Assembly: GCA_964595485.1 (NCBI GenBank)
Contig: CAZQQN010000024.1
Location: forward strand, 1 to 43,934
Reading direction: 5' to 3'
DNA length: 43,934 nucleotides
Source of the DNA: CAZQQN01 sp964595485
GTDB lineage: Bacteria; Bacteroidota; Bacteroidia; CAILMK01; CAYYUA01
Shown one piece after another: positions 34,881 through 43,523 of this stretch. The notes beneath the pieces are model-generated. The model did no database searches. It was not told where the DNA came from and saw only the letters and a program-made list of their open reading frames with translations. Positions within the stretch are counted from its first letter, which is position 1; each line of letters opens with the position of its first letter. The translations under genes and the position numbers were made by a program.

Positions 34881-35657
34881 TTAACTTTGGTGTAAACTTT
34901 TGGCAACTTTCATCGCCCAACTTCTTGGTAAAAAGCGGGTCATAAAGGCTGTAAACTTATTGTTAAAGCCGGGGATGGCTAAGCGTTTTCCTTTTTGCAT
35001 GTGCGTATAACCATACAGGGCTACCTGATCTGGGGTTTTAACACCCGGGAGACGAAACAAACGGATATTTCCCATCTCAGCATTATCCTGAAAGCCGGTT
35101 TTCACTGGTCCCGGACAGAGCGTAGTCACGGTAACCGGTTCCTTGTTTAGTTCCTCATCCAATCCTTCTGAAAAAGCTAGCACATAGTGTTTGGTAGCAT
35201 AGTAAACACTCATGAGCGGCCCTGGTTGAAAAGCCGCTGTTGATGCCACGTTTAGTATCCGGCCCCGGTTCCTTGCTATCATTCCCGGCAGAAAAAGTTT
35301 GGTTAGATGAGTTAATGCTCTGATATTCAAATCGATCATGGTGGCTTCTTTTTCCCAGGATAGCTCTGAAAAAGCGCCGACTGAACCTAAACCGGCATTG
35401 TTTACCAGGTAATCAATAGCCAAACCCTTTTGCTCTATTTCATGATAAAGGTTGTCAATGGTCTGGGCCTCACTTAGATCACCCGGAAAAGTTTCTACTT
35501 CGATAGCATATTCCTGCCTTAGGGATTCTTTTGCAGTTTCTAGTTTGTCACTGCTTCTTGCCGTTAAAACGAGGTTAATACCATCGTTGGCAAATAACCT
35601 GGCTAATTCATAGCCGATTCCGTAGGAAGCTCCTGTGATGAGTGCTGTACCGGCCAT
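34881..35657 (-). CDS. Short-chain dehydrogenase/reductase
   Basis: A 258-residue NAD(P)-dependent oxidoreductase of unknown substrate. It shows TGASYGIG at 8-15, NNAGLGSVG near 86-94, a catalytic Ser139 in NVAST and the Tyr152-Lys156 pair in YYATKHYV. The ARSSDKLE string after the second beta strand, with its Arg, suggests NADPH. The C-terminal part is basic with a short hydrophobic stretch (KFTAFMTRFLPRSWAMKVAK), as in DltE/YqjQ-type bacterial members. It belongs to a different branch from the SDR at 24898. It is convergent with lysS and has a possible TATTTTTG element about 60 bases upstream on its strand (35716-35723). Confidence 0.88.
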   Translation of the reverse strand: MAGTALITGASYGIGYELARLFANDGINLVLTARSSDKLETAKESLRQEYAIEVETFPGDLSEAQTIDNLYHEIEQKGLAIDYLVNNAGLGSVGAFSELSWEKEATMIDLNIRALTHLTKLFLPGMIARNRGRILNVASTAAFQPGPLMSVYYATKHYVLAFSEGLDEELNKEPVTVTTLCPGPVKTGFQDNAEMGNIRLFRLPGVKTPDQVALYGYTHMQKGKRLAIPGFNNKFTAFMTRFLPRSWAMKVAKSLHQS

Positions 35658-35821
35658 ATAGTAAAGTGGTTTTGTTCAAATCAATGGTATAAAAGCCTTT
35701 CCTACTGAAAGTCACCAAAAATAATATTTTTATTTGTATATGAAGGTAACGCAGCAAGTTTAATACGTAAATCAAAGATAATTTCCCATATTCGGCAAAT
35801 TATTTTAAAGAACCGGCATGT

Positions 35822-36577
35822 TTAAAATTTGTAATTCACCCCAAACGAGCCGCCATAAGAATACAGGAACTCAGTGATAGTACCATTATGGGCCGGACCT
35901 ATCATGTATTTACCGTATGGTCTTGCTACCATGCTAAGGTTATCGTTGATGTTGTATTGAAATTCCAACGCTGCATGACCAGCAATGTTAAACGGTACCA
36001 AGCTCCGCTGACGGGTCAAATTTTCCGTTGTTCCATCCTTGAATTCTTTGGTTACAGAGGTTTTGTCTTTCAAAGCAAACTGAGTCAGAAAACCCGGGTT
36101 AAACCATAAAGACCAATTCGGCTGGTCGAATACCCGGAATTTTAAAATTAGCGGTATTTCTAAATAATGAACCCGGAATTCAAGGGTTTGCTTTAACAAG
36201 GTATCATTACCAAAGCCTTTTGTTTGTTCACCGTCATACCCTTTTCTGGAATACCATATGCCTGATTGAAGGTGAAAGGATTCACTGTAATGGTAATTAA
36301 AACCAATGCCTGCACTAAAAGACCATCTTCCTTCTTGTGTTTCATTTCTGAGGTCAATCAAAGAATCTTCAAGGTTATTTAAAGAGTCTTGAAGGGTTCC
36401 CGAGTTATTGTTTGAAAAGCCTGAACTCCGATCTTTAATCAGTGAACGGTAGTGGTATTCAGGGCCTGCGAAAATTTCCAAACTGAAATCGTTTGTATCT
36501 GCTTTACTATTTTCCTGGCCGTTGGCTTTGTTTGTGAAGATCAATAAAATTAGGGAGCAAAAAATGAAAATTCGCAT
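35822..36577 (-). CDS. Outer-membrane beta-barrel protein (PorT/OmpW-like porin family)
   Basis: The 251-residue protein has a signal peptide ending near NKANGQ (residue 21) and then a small-barrel pattern: LEIFAGPEYHYRSL, WSFSAGIGFNYHYS, FHLQSGIWYSRKGYDG, VHYLEIPLILKFRVF, WSLWFNPGFLTQFAL and a C-terminal YGGSFGVNYKF ending in Phe. The GxWYSRKGY and YLEIPLILKF strings are typical of the Bacteroidota 'porin family / outer membrane beta-barrel' domain. An Asn/Asp/Leu-rich insert (about 50-80) may be an outside loop. It begins 37 bases after the LiaF-like gene ends, on the same strand, so the two are probably one unit. Substrate unknown. Confidence 0.75.
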   Translation of the reverse strand: MRIFIFCSLILLIFTNKANGQENSKADTNDFSLEIFAGPEYHYRSLIKDRSSGFSNNNSGTLQDSLNNLEDSLIDLRNETQEGRWSFSAGIGFNYHYSESFHLQSGIWYSRKGYDGEQTKGFGNDTLLKQTLEFRVHYLEIPLILKFRVFDQPNWSLWFNPGFLTQFALKDKTSVTKEFKDGTTENLTRQRSLVPFNIAGHAALEFQYNINDNLSMVARPYGKYMIGPAHNGTITEFLYSYGGSFGVNYKF

Positions 36578-36614
36578 GGCCGTGATCGTAGTATTTTTTA
36601 GTTTTTGAAAAAAA

Positions 36615-37538
36615 TTATTCCCTTTCTATTGATAAATGCTGGGGTGGTTCTTGAATTTGGATGGTCAATTGATGATCGTTTTCCTTGTCAAGGCTAGTAA
36701 CATGGTTGAAGGGATTAATGGATTCAAACCCTTCTAAATCTTTTTTGGCGATAGCTTTGTTAGAGACAACTTTTGCTGTTGCTTTTTCAGGAATTGTGAG
36801 TGTTAGTCTGGAGCCGGGTGTAACCAGTTTAACCATAGTATTATTCATAAGATCCCCCAATTTGATCGATAAATCCGCCTTAAGTGCAGAAACAGCCAAT
36901 TTTTCAATGTTAAAAGGGCTAAAGTCAAGTCTACCTTTAGAATGCCCCAAGTTAAATTTCAATTGCCAAACCGGGTCTTCGTGCAACTTTATTGTAAATG
37001 GATTCTCTGATTTCTTGCTGGTTTTGGCACCAGATAAAGCAAGATTCGCAATACCCGTATCTCCTCCCTGACTTTGATCCATCCGGAAAGAACGCCACAC
37101 ATTTTCTTCAGCTTTGAGGGTAAAAAGTTTATCATTACTTTTACTTACTCTGTAGTTGCCACCATTAACAGAAAATTTCAACCGTCCATTTTTAAAATCA
37201 GGTTTGTAATCAAACGATAGCCTGGTTTGATAATCTGCGAAATCAAAGGGAGCAAGAGGCTTTTCATGGGCTCTGATAAAAGTTTCATCACCATAACCAG
37301 CAAGGTTTCTGAAATCGATGGCATAGAAAAGAAGGCTGACGATAACGATAGAGAATAGGAAAGTGCTTATTTTTTTGATAGTATTGGGCAAGAAGTAAAT
37401 CCCGGTTATGATAATAAGAACCGGCCAAAACTTGAAGAGAAACCACCAATCAACCCTTAAAATACCAAGTGTGCTGAAAAAAAATAAAAAGCCAAGAAAA
37501 ATAATGATGGTACCCCAAAATAAATTAACGACTCGCAT
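36615..37538 (-). CDS. LiaF/LiaI-like membrane protein
   Basis: The 307-residue protein starts with three to four hydrophobic segments in the first 75 residues, including NLFWGTIIIFLGFLFFFSTL and KFWPVLIIITGIYFLP, the pattern of LiaI/LiaF-type (DUF5668) domains. The rest is soluble and beta-rich. Its last third, with LAVSALKADLSIKLGDLMNN and SRLTLTIPEKATAKVVSN, resembles the LiaF C-terminal/toastrack fold, which in other bacteria is linked to cell-envelope stress sensing. No sensor kinase is nearby. The 405-base region upstream should hold its promoter. It leads an apparent two-gene unit with the outer-membrane barrel at 35822. The envelope-stress role is inferred. Confidence 0.68.
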   Translation of the reverse strand: MRVVNLFWGTIIIFLGFLFFFSTLGILRVDWWFLFKFWPVLIIITGIYFLPNTIKKISTFLFSIVIVSLLFYAIDFRNLAGYGDETFIRAHEKPLAPFDFADYQTRLSFDYKPDFKNGRLKFSVNGGNYRVSKSNDKLFTLKAEENVWRSFRMDQSQGGDTGIANLALSGAKTSKKSENPFTIKLHEDPVWQLKFNLGHSKGRLDFSPFNIEKLAVSALKADLSIKLGDLMNNTMVKLVTPGSRLTLTIPEKATAKVVSNKAIAKKDLEGFESINPFNHVTSLDKENDHQLTIQIQEPPQHLSIERE

Positions 37539-37943
37539 TTCACAAAATTTTAAAGGTTATTGGCTTTTATTTTTAATTAACTCCTGAAATTGCCTATTTC
37601 TAAGGTGAATGAAAAAAAGGCTGTTATAGATAGGTTTTAGCATTTCCAAATGGTTTTTTAAGATACAAGGTGCCTGCTTATCACTTTTACGGGGACGATT
37701 AAATCCATTTTGTCAATATCTACAAAACGCAAATGTAAGGTTAAAAAATCGGTAAACTTTACTTCTTATTGTTATTAAGCCCAACTCAATTTAAAAAGTC
37801 TATGGTTGCCTTGTGATTTAATTCAAAGCAATCAATTTTAGCCAAACCAGATTTTACCTGTTTTGAGGTTAGCAAATAACATTGCGAATCCTACAAATTG
37901 GTTTTAGATTAGTGGTATCATAGAAAAAACTCGTTCATTTAGA
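37539..37943. other. 405-base divergent intergenic region
   Basis: No gene was found. On the minus strand TACATTTG (37730-37737) is a -7 match about 190 bases before the LiaF-like gene. No good promoter was seen for the plus-strand lipoprotein gene, and no strong hairpin. Confidence 0.5.
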
Positions 37944-37961
37944 ATGCAAAGCTATTGGATT

Positions 37962-38603
37962 ATGTTCAAGCGTCTTTTTAAAAAGCTTTTGGCCATTGCA
38001 TCCCTTTTATTGTTAATTACTTTGATTGCATGCATCCCTAAGCAAAAGCAACTCGCAAGCGCTAATTCAACAGATAAGGATTCCATTGATTTTCATGTTG
38101 TTAATCATGGTAAACACTTTAGTATTGTTATACCCGCGAAATCTAATGTGCATGACTGGCTCCGGCATTTTGACAAGTTACAACCCGGGCGCTATATCGA
38201 TGTGGCTTGGGGGGATTACGATTATTACCGTCAAGGGGGTTTTTTCAATGGTGTTAAAGCCCTTTTCTGGCCTACTTCATCAGTTTTGCATGTAGCAAGG
38301 ATCCGAAGCTCACCCCCTGATTACTTCAGCAATAGCCATGTTCACGAGGTTACGATTACGGAAAAATCCTTTAAAAAGCTCTTAACATTTATTAAACAAA
38401 GATTTGAAAAGCAAGAAAATGGGGATTTCCAGTACCTTGAGGCCGGGGTATATTCAAATTCAGGTTTTTACAAGGCTTCCGGTAATTACCACATCTTCTA
38501 CAATTGCAATAATTGGGTGAATAAAGGCTTATACCGTGTTAACCAGAAAACACCGCTATGGGGCGGGATACCATGGTTTATTGAAATGCACCTGGATGAC
38601 TAA
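37962..38603 (+). CDS. DUF2459-family lipoprotein (TIGR02117-like)
   Basis: The 213-residue product, from the ATG at 37962, has a basic N-region and lipobox LIAC (Cys24), so it is probably a lipoprotein; an ATG six codons upstream is possible but adds nothing typical. The body follows the DUF2459 pattern: HGKHFSIVIPAKS, then YIDVAWGDYDYYRQGGFF, ALFWPTSSVLHVARIRSSP, and a C-terminal YHIFYNCNNWVNKGLYRVN with a Cys-Asn-x-Trp core as in permuted papain-like folds. Function is unknown. It stands alone and ends 28 bases from the convergent Lon-like gene. Confidence 0.75.
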   Translation: MFKRLFKKLLAIASLLLLITLIACIPKQKQLASANSTDKDSIDFHVVNHGKHFSIVIPAKSNVHDWLRHFDKLQPGRYIDVAWGDYDYYRQGGFFNGVKALFWPTSSVLHVARIRSSPPDYFSNSHVHEVTITEKSFKKLLTFIKQRFEKQENGDFQYLEAGVYSNSGFYKASGNYHIFYNCNNWVNKGLYRVNQKTPLWGGIPWFIEMHLDD

Positions 38604-38631
38604 ACTTGTTAACAGCGATCAGGTTGACTTA

Positions 38632-41040
38632 CTAATCCGATGATTCGGGGCTTTTATTCTGGGCCTGGTATTTTTCATGGAATTTTTTCAATTTGTCTAC
38701 AATGATGCGGTTAAAGGTTCCTTCCGGAAATTCACCCTCGTCATCCGCTTCACCCGGATTTTTTCCGGTTAATATGCTAAAACCTTGATCAACAGTACTA
38801 ACGGGCCAGACATTGAACTGACTTTTCCGGCAAGCTTCTACCAATTCCTCTTTTAGCATAAGGTTTTTTACATTGGCTTCAGGGATGATAACGCCTTGCT
38901 CGCCATTTAAGCCGTTTTGTTTACAAACTTCATAAAACCCTTCAATCTTTTGATTTACCCCGCCAATTGCCTGGACTTGACCTTTTTGGTTCATAGATCC
39001 TGTAACAGCAATACTTTGCTTCAAAGGCAATCCTGAAATCTGGGACATAGCTACATAAGCTTCTGTACTGGAAGCACTGTCCCCGTCAACCCCAGAATAA
39101 TTCTGCTCAAAAACCAATCTGATGGAGAGGTTTACAGGATGATCAATGCCATATTTCTGCATAAGGTAACCCGATAGTATCAAAACACCTTTGGTATGGA
39201 GGGAGCCGCCCATATCCGCTTCCCGCTCTATATCTAAAATATTGCCCTTACCCAATCCAATACTGGCCGTGATTTTATTAGGCTTGCCAAAACTTATGTC
39301 GCCAACGTCCAGTACGGCCAAACCATTTAATTCTCCGGTTTTTTTACCTTCAAGATCAATAATGAGGGTCTCCTCACTTATCATTTCCTGTATTTTTTCC
39401 TGGATAAGGTTGGACCGGTAAGCCTGCTCTTCAATGCTCTTAATAATCTCGGCTTCACCGATTTTCCCATTACCATTTTGTTCGCGGTAATAATTGGCTT
39501 CGCTGATAATGTCTTGAATCTGGCGGAAACGAGTGGATAGTTTCCCCTGATGCTCCGCCAGCCTCGATGCATATTCAACCATTTTCTTCAAGCCGGATCG
39601 ATCAAGGTGTTTATTATCCTCATTTTCCCGGCAAACCATACATAAGAAGCCCAGGTAGTCTTTGATATTCTGGGAAGTACGGTCCATTTGGGAATCAAAA
39701 TCAGATTTTACCTTAAATAGCTTCCGGAAATCATCCACCATTTGGTAAAGCATTTGGTAATGAGAAGGTTGCCCGATAAGGATCACCTTAATATCAAGGG
39801 GAATGGATTCAGGCCTTAAACTTTTTGTAGCAACCATACCCATTTTTTCAGATGGATCCTCTATGGTGATTTGCTCATTTTTGAGGGTATTGATCAGGCT
39901 TTCCCATGATAAAATATGCTGCATCAGGTCAACAATGGGTATAATGATGTATCCGCCATTCGCCTGGTGAATGGAACCCTGCCTGACCAGGGTAAAATCG
40001 GTTTCCATACCCCCAAAGCTTGATTCCTTTTCTATCCGTCCAAAGAGGTTATAGTAGGTCGGATTGTGTTCCATAATCACCGGTGCGCCTTCTAAATCCC
40101 TGTTATCTACCAATACATTTACCTCAAATTGTTTCATGAACTTCTCAACCTTTATGGCATGATAAGGGTCCTGCGATTGGGATTCCTGACCGCCCCCGCG
40201 GAAAAAAGTTAAATTGGATAAAATTTCCTCCAGTACTGTATCCAGGTATTTATGTACCTCTATAAGATTTTCATACTCATCCTTGATATCATCAAACATG
40301 GGTTCAATGTTATAGCGAGCTACATCCTGATCCAATTGTTGGATTTCTTTTGTTAGCTGCTGCTCAAGTTTTTGAATTTTCCTGACCGTTGTTTTTAAGG
40401 TTTGTTGTATTTCTTTGCCTTTTTCCTCAATGGCTTTCCGTTGTTCTTCATCAAGCTTGTTATACGCTTGTCCCTGAATTGGTTTTCCCGCATCATCGAT
40501 GGGGACGGTCTCAAAACCTTTGGGAGATTGTTGGATAGCAAAATTATTGCGCTGGGCATATTCACTGACTTCCCGGAAAAGCCGGTCCTTTTCTTCCTGG
40601 TATTGCTGCGTAATTTCATCCTTTTTGCTGACATAATCATCCCCATCAAAGGCTTCCACTATTTTATCCGAAATATTTTCGATCAGTGTATTGACAGCCT
40701 TTTTAAAGCCCTGAGCCTGACCTGGTGGAAATTTTATCGCTTTGGGACAATAATTATCCTGGAAATTATTGACATAAACCCAATCGTAAGGCCTTTCTTT
40801 ATCTTTGGCAATATGGTTGATGAAGCGCTTGGCCGCAGAGGTTTTACCGGTGCCATCGTAACCTGTAATGAATATATTGAAACCCTGACCTTTCATCCCA
40901 AGCCCGAATTGAAGGGCTTTAACAGCACGATCCTGTCCTATAATGGTTGAAATAGGTTCTAACTCTTCCGTGGATTGACAGTCAACCTCTTCAATCTCGG
41001 CTTCTTTCCTTAATTGGTCTATTGACAATGGTTCTGCCAT
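38632..41040 (-). CDS. Lon-like AAA+ protease (LonB/YcbZ-type, COG1067)
   Basis: An 802-residue cytosolic ATP-dependent serine protease candidate. It has a Walker A loop GYDGTGKTS at 60-68, a long coiled-coil insert (about 150-250, Gln/Glu/Lys-rich), ATPase parts further on (GGYIIIPIVDLMQHILSW, VILIGQPSHYQ) and a C-terminal Lon protease domain. The catalytic dyad is intact: Ser655 in VDGDSASSTEAYV and Lys698 in GGVNQKIEGFYEVC, a 43-residue spacing identical to that of E. coli Lon. There is no Lon N-terminal substrate domain and no membrane insert as in archaeal LonB. A TAAATTTG element is upstream. Substrates are unknown. Confidence 0.88.
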   Translation of the reverse strand: MAEPLSIDQLRKEAEIEEVDCQSTEELEPISTIIGQDRAVKALQFGLGMKGQGFNIFITGYDGTGKTSAAKRFINHIAKDKERPYDWVYVNNFQDNYCPKAIKFPPGQAQGFKKAVNTLIENISDKIVEAFDGDDYVSKKDEITQQYQEEKDRLFREVSEYAQRNNFAIQQSPKGFETVPIDDAGKPIQGQAYNKLDEEQRKAIEEKGKEIQQTLKTTVRKIQKLEQQLTKEIQQLDQDVARYNIEPMFDDIKDEYENLIEVHKYLDTVLEEILSNLTFFRGGGQESQSQDPYHAIKVEKFMKQFEVNVLVDNRDLEGAPVIMEHNPTYYNLFGRIEKESSFGGMETDFTLVRQGSIHQANGGYIIIPIVDLMQHILSWESLINTLKNEQITIEDPSEKMGMVATKSLRPESIPLDIKVILIGQPSHYQMLYQMVDDFRKLFKVKSDFDSQMDRTSQNIKDYLGFLCMVCRENEDNKHLDRSGLKKMVEYASRLAEHQGKLSTRFRQIQDIISEANYYREQNGNGKIGEAEIIKSIEEQAYRSNLIQEKIQEMISEETLIIDLEGKKTGELNGLAVLDVGDISFGKPNKITASIGLGKGNILDIEREADMGGSLHTKGVLILSGYLMQKYGIDHPVNLSIRLVFEQNYSGVDGDSASSTEAYVAMSQISGLPLKQSIAVTGSMNQKGQVQAIGGVNQKIEGFYEVCKQNGLNGEQGVIIPEANVKNLMLKEELVEACRKSQFNVWPVSTVDQGFSILTGKNPGEADDEGEFPEGTFNRIIVDKLKKFHEKYQAQNKSPESSD

Positions 41041-41073
41041 AATGATTGTGCTTTAAGCTGATTTTGACAAGAT

Positions 41074-41081
41074 CAAATTTA
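41074..41081 (-). promoter_or_regulatory. Candidate -7 element for the Lon-like gene
   Basis: On the minus strand this reads TAAATTTG, a TAnnTTTG match ending 33 bases before the ATG. No -33 partner was found. Confidence 0.35.
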
Positions 41082-41282
41082 ATTTATTCCCATTTGCTAA
41101 AATAAATTAAAAGGTAGTAATAAAACGGCTAATCAGGCTGTTTGCAAAATGGCTGACAATATGAGAGGATATTAAATGGACAAAGGTTAACAGGCTAATA
41201 AAAAGCCATTTTAAGGAGCAATTCTTGTTCCTGTTACATATGTTTTATGAGCTTGTGCTCCCAAAAAATCGGTCAAATGGCT

Positions 41283-41290
41283 TATCTTTG
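41283..41290 (+). promoter_or_regulatory. Candidate -7 element for the DUF2520-kdsC-ubiA unit
   Basis: TATCTTTG matches TAnnTTTG and ends 17 bases before the ATG. The nearest TTG (41253-41255) is 27 bases upstream, longer than usual. Confidence 0.45.
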
Positions 41291-41307
41291 CTAATAGAAT
41301 AATTACT

Positions 41308-42081
41308 ATGCAGACCATTACTTTTGTAGGGGCCGGTAATGTTGCCTACCATTTGGTTAAGGGTTTTTTTAATGCGGGATATACCATCAAGCAAGTGTAT
41401 TCACGCCAAATGGACCATGCGGTAAACTTAGCCCAGCTGGTAAATGCAGAACCCATCGATCAGTTGGAAGAAATTGATGAGCAGGTTGATGTTATAATGG
41501 TTGCCATCAATGATGAGGCTTTACAAAATTTAAGGAACGAATGGCAAACTAAGAATAATCCTTTGGTTGGTCATACTTCCGGTAGTGTTGAGGCATCTGT
41601 TCTGCAGAATTGCAGTAATCAACACGGGGTATTTTATCCATTACAAACGTTTTCGAAAGAGCGGGCTTTGGATTTGTCCCGGGTACCTTTTTGTATACAA
41701 GCCAACAATGATGAAAACAGAGAAGCTTTATTCCGCCTTGGTAAGGCTTTTGGTGCAAAATGTTATACTGTAGACGATGAAGCCAGGAAAAATTTACACC
41801 TTGCTGCAACGATGGTAAATAATTTTGGAAATCAATTGTTGACCATGGCTGCTGAAAAGTTGAAAGACCAAGATCTTCCTTTTGATATGCTGCAGGCACT
41901 GGGTGAAGAGACAGTGGCTAAAGCTTTTGACCTGGGACCGGAAAATGCGCAAACCGGGCCTGCTAAACGCGGAGATTGGTCAGTGGTCAATAAACACCTG
42001 CAAAGGATTAATAATGATGAGCAAAAAGCCCTATACCAACTAATTTCTGAAATCATTTACAACCGTTATAATGCGCAATAA
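41308..42081 (+). CDS. Rossmann-fold DUF2520 protein
   Basis: The 257-residue protein has an N-terminal NAD(P)-binding fold (TITFVGAGNVAYHLVKGF, the GxGNVA loop at about 7-13), VIMVAINDEALQNL and a VGHTSGSV strand end, followed by an all-helical DUF2520 half with FYPLQTFSKERALDLSRVPF, LHLAATMVNNFGNQL and TGPAKRGDWSVVNKHL. The layout is that of pyrroline-5-carboxylate or hydroxyacid reductase-like enzymes; the substrate is not known. It is the first gene of a unit with kdsC (13-base gap) and ubiA (40-base gap), an order I recall from other Bacteroidota genomes. Confidence 0.86.
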   Translation: MQTITFVGAGNVAYHLVKGFFNAGYTIKQVYSRQMDHAVNLAQLVNAEPIDQLEEIDEQVDVIMVAINDEALQNLRNEWQTKNNPLVGHTSGSVEASVLQNCSNQHGVFYPLQTFSKERALDLSRVPFCIQANNDENREALFRLGKAFGAKCYTVDDEARKNLHLAATMVNNFGNQLLTMAAEKLKDQDLPFDMLQALGEETVAKAFDLGPENAQTGPAKRGDWSVVNKHLQRINNDEQKALYQLISEIIYNRYNAQ

Positions 42082-42094
42082 ACACTTGTAAACC

Positions 42095-42601
42095 ATGACC
42101 ACAGATATTTTTGAAAGCTTTAAAGCCATTAAATTATTGGTTTTTGATGTAGATGGGGTGATGACGGACGGCCAATTGCTAATCCTTGAAGATGGGACCG
42201 AACTCAGGTCGATGGATGTAAAGGATGGCTTTGCCATAAGACGTGCTTTGAAAGAAAACTTTAAAATCCTCGTGATTTCTGGTAAGTCTTCTGAAGCATT
42301 GGAAAAGCGGCTCGAAAATCTTGGTATAGAACACATTTACCTCGGAGAGCCTAATAAACAGCAGGTATTGGAAAGGTTTTTGTTAAATTATCAGATTGAT
42401 AAAAGCGCAGTCCTTGCGATTGGGGACGACATACCTGATCGCGAGCTACTAAATGCCAGTGGCTTAGCAGCTTGTCCAAAGGACGGAGTTCCGGAAATTG
42501 CCAAAATGTGTGACTACCAGAGTGGAAAACCCGGTGGTCATGGCTGTATACGGGACATTGTTGAGAAAACATTGAAAATTCAGGGGCTATGGGATTATTA
42601 A
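42095..42601 (+). CDS. kdsC: 3-deoxy-D-manno-octulosonate 8-phosphate phosphatase (KdsC, HAD family)
   Basis: It removes phosphate from Kdo-8-phosphate to give the Kdo that KdsB activates. The 168-residue size is that of the small tetrameric KdsC-type phosphatases. HAD motifs: Asp18-x-Asp20 in FDVDGVMTDG, the Ser of ISGKSSE (motif II), Lys and the GDDIPDRELL motif IV with its Asp pair. The C-terminal GKPGGHGCIRDIVE is the KdsC signature that closes over the neighbouring active site. It sits 13 bases after the DUF2520 gene. Finding kdsB and kdsC in one 44-kb window is consistent with an intact Kdo pathway. Confidence 0.93.
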   Translation: MTTDIFESFKAIKLLVFDVDGVMTDGQLLILEDGTELRSMDVKDGFAIRRALKENFKILVISGKSSEALEKRLENLGIEHIYLGEPNKQQVLERFLLNYQIDKSAVLAIGDDIPDRELLNASGLAACPKDGVPEIAKMCDYQSGKPGGHGCIRDIVEKTLKIQGLWDY

Positions 42602-42641
42602 GTAATACCAGGCACTTGAAACCTTAACTACTTATTATTCC

Positions 42642-43511
42642 ATGTTCCACTGGATGGGGTATTACATACATTTAATAAGGCCGGTAAACCTCCTTGTCTT
42701 GGTACTAACCCAATCTTTGATTTACATTACCTTGCCCCAGCCCGGTTGCTTTGCTTTTTCCCTTGATTTAAGGTTTGCTTTATTGGCATTGTCGACCATA
42801 TTCCTGGCTTCAGCAGGCTATGTGATAAATGACTATTTTGATGCCAAAATTGATATGGTCAATAAACCTGAAAAAATGGTGCTTGATACCAAGATCAGCA
42901 GGCGATACGCCATCGGGATCCATATCCTTTTAAACTTATTGGCCGTCTTAACAGGCTTTTTCCTCTCTTTGAGGCTTGGTATTTTTAACATGGGAGTAGC
43001 AGGTGTCCTTTTGGTTTATTCAATGTCCCTAAAAAACCGCTTTTTAATTGGTAATCTTTCTGTAGCCGCCCTGATGGGTTTGGTCGTTTTTGTGGTTTGG
43101 TTGTTTGACAGGGGGCTTAACCTGAATCTCATCTTATTTTACAGCATATTTGCCTTTATGACCGGGCTAATACGCGAGGTCATCAAGGATGTTGAGGATC
43201 GTAAGGGAGATGCCCGCTTTGGTTGCAAAACCCTGCCTGTCGTTTTGGGTATTTACAAAACGAAGGTGGTGCTTGTTGGATTAGGAGTGGTGTTTTTGAG
43301 TTTCCTCGGGGTATTTGAGATTTACAGCTTTCGTTTCCACAATTATTGGCTGAGCATTTATTTATTGGTATGTGTTTTTATACCGGCTATTTATTTCCTG
43401 TTTCGCCTACTTAGAGCAGATACCCAGAAGGCTTTCCGGCAGTTAAGTAACTTTTTAAAAGGTATGATGGTATTGGGGATTCTATCCCTGCTACTACTAT
43501 GCATTGGTTAA
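42642..43511 (+). CDS. UbiA-family prenyltransferase (geranylgeranylglycerol-phosphate geranylgeranyltransferase-like)
   Basis: The 289-residue inner-membrane enzyme has about eight to nine hydrophobic segments. The first Asp-rich motif is Asn63-Asp64-x-x-Asp67-x-x-x-Asp71 (NDYFDAKIDMVNKPEK) and the second is DVEDRKGDARFGCKTLPV near residue 185. These bind the prenyl diphosphate through magnesium. Bacteroidota members in this gene position are often named geranylgeranylglycerol-phosphate geranylgeranyltransferase-like; the true acceptor in this phylum is uncertain. An upstream in-frame ATG is absent; MFHWMGYYIHLIRPVN is a natural start. It ends 12 bases from a convergent gene. Confidence 0.87.
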   Translation: MFHWMGYYIHLIRPVNLLVLVLTQSLIYITLPQPGCFAFSLDLRFALLALSTIFLASAGYVINDYFDAKIDMVNKPEKMVLDTKISRRYAIGIHILLNLLAVLTGFFLSLRLGIFNMGVAGVLLVYSMSLKNRFLIGNLSVAALMGLVVFVVWLFDRGLNLNLILFYSIFAFMTGLIREVIKDVEDRKGDARFGCKTLPVVLGIYKTKVVLVGLGVVFLSFLGVFEIYSFRFHNYWLSIYLLVCVFIPAIYFLFRLLRADTQKAFRQLSNFLKGMMVLGILSLLLLCIG

Positions 43512-43523
43512 CAGGTGAATAAG

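Noticed and set aside
36685..37071. A 128-codon plus-strand frame opposite the LiaF-like gene
   Set aside because: Antisense shadow with no promoter, no family pattern and no independent support.
40402..40950. A 182-codon plus-strand open frame opposite the Lon-like gene
   Set aside because: It is fully antisense to a gene with intact catalytic motifs; its composition (Phe/Ile/Leu-rich) is what the reverse of a charged coiled-coil gene gives.
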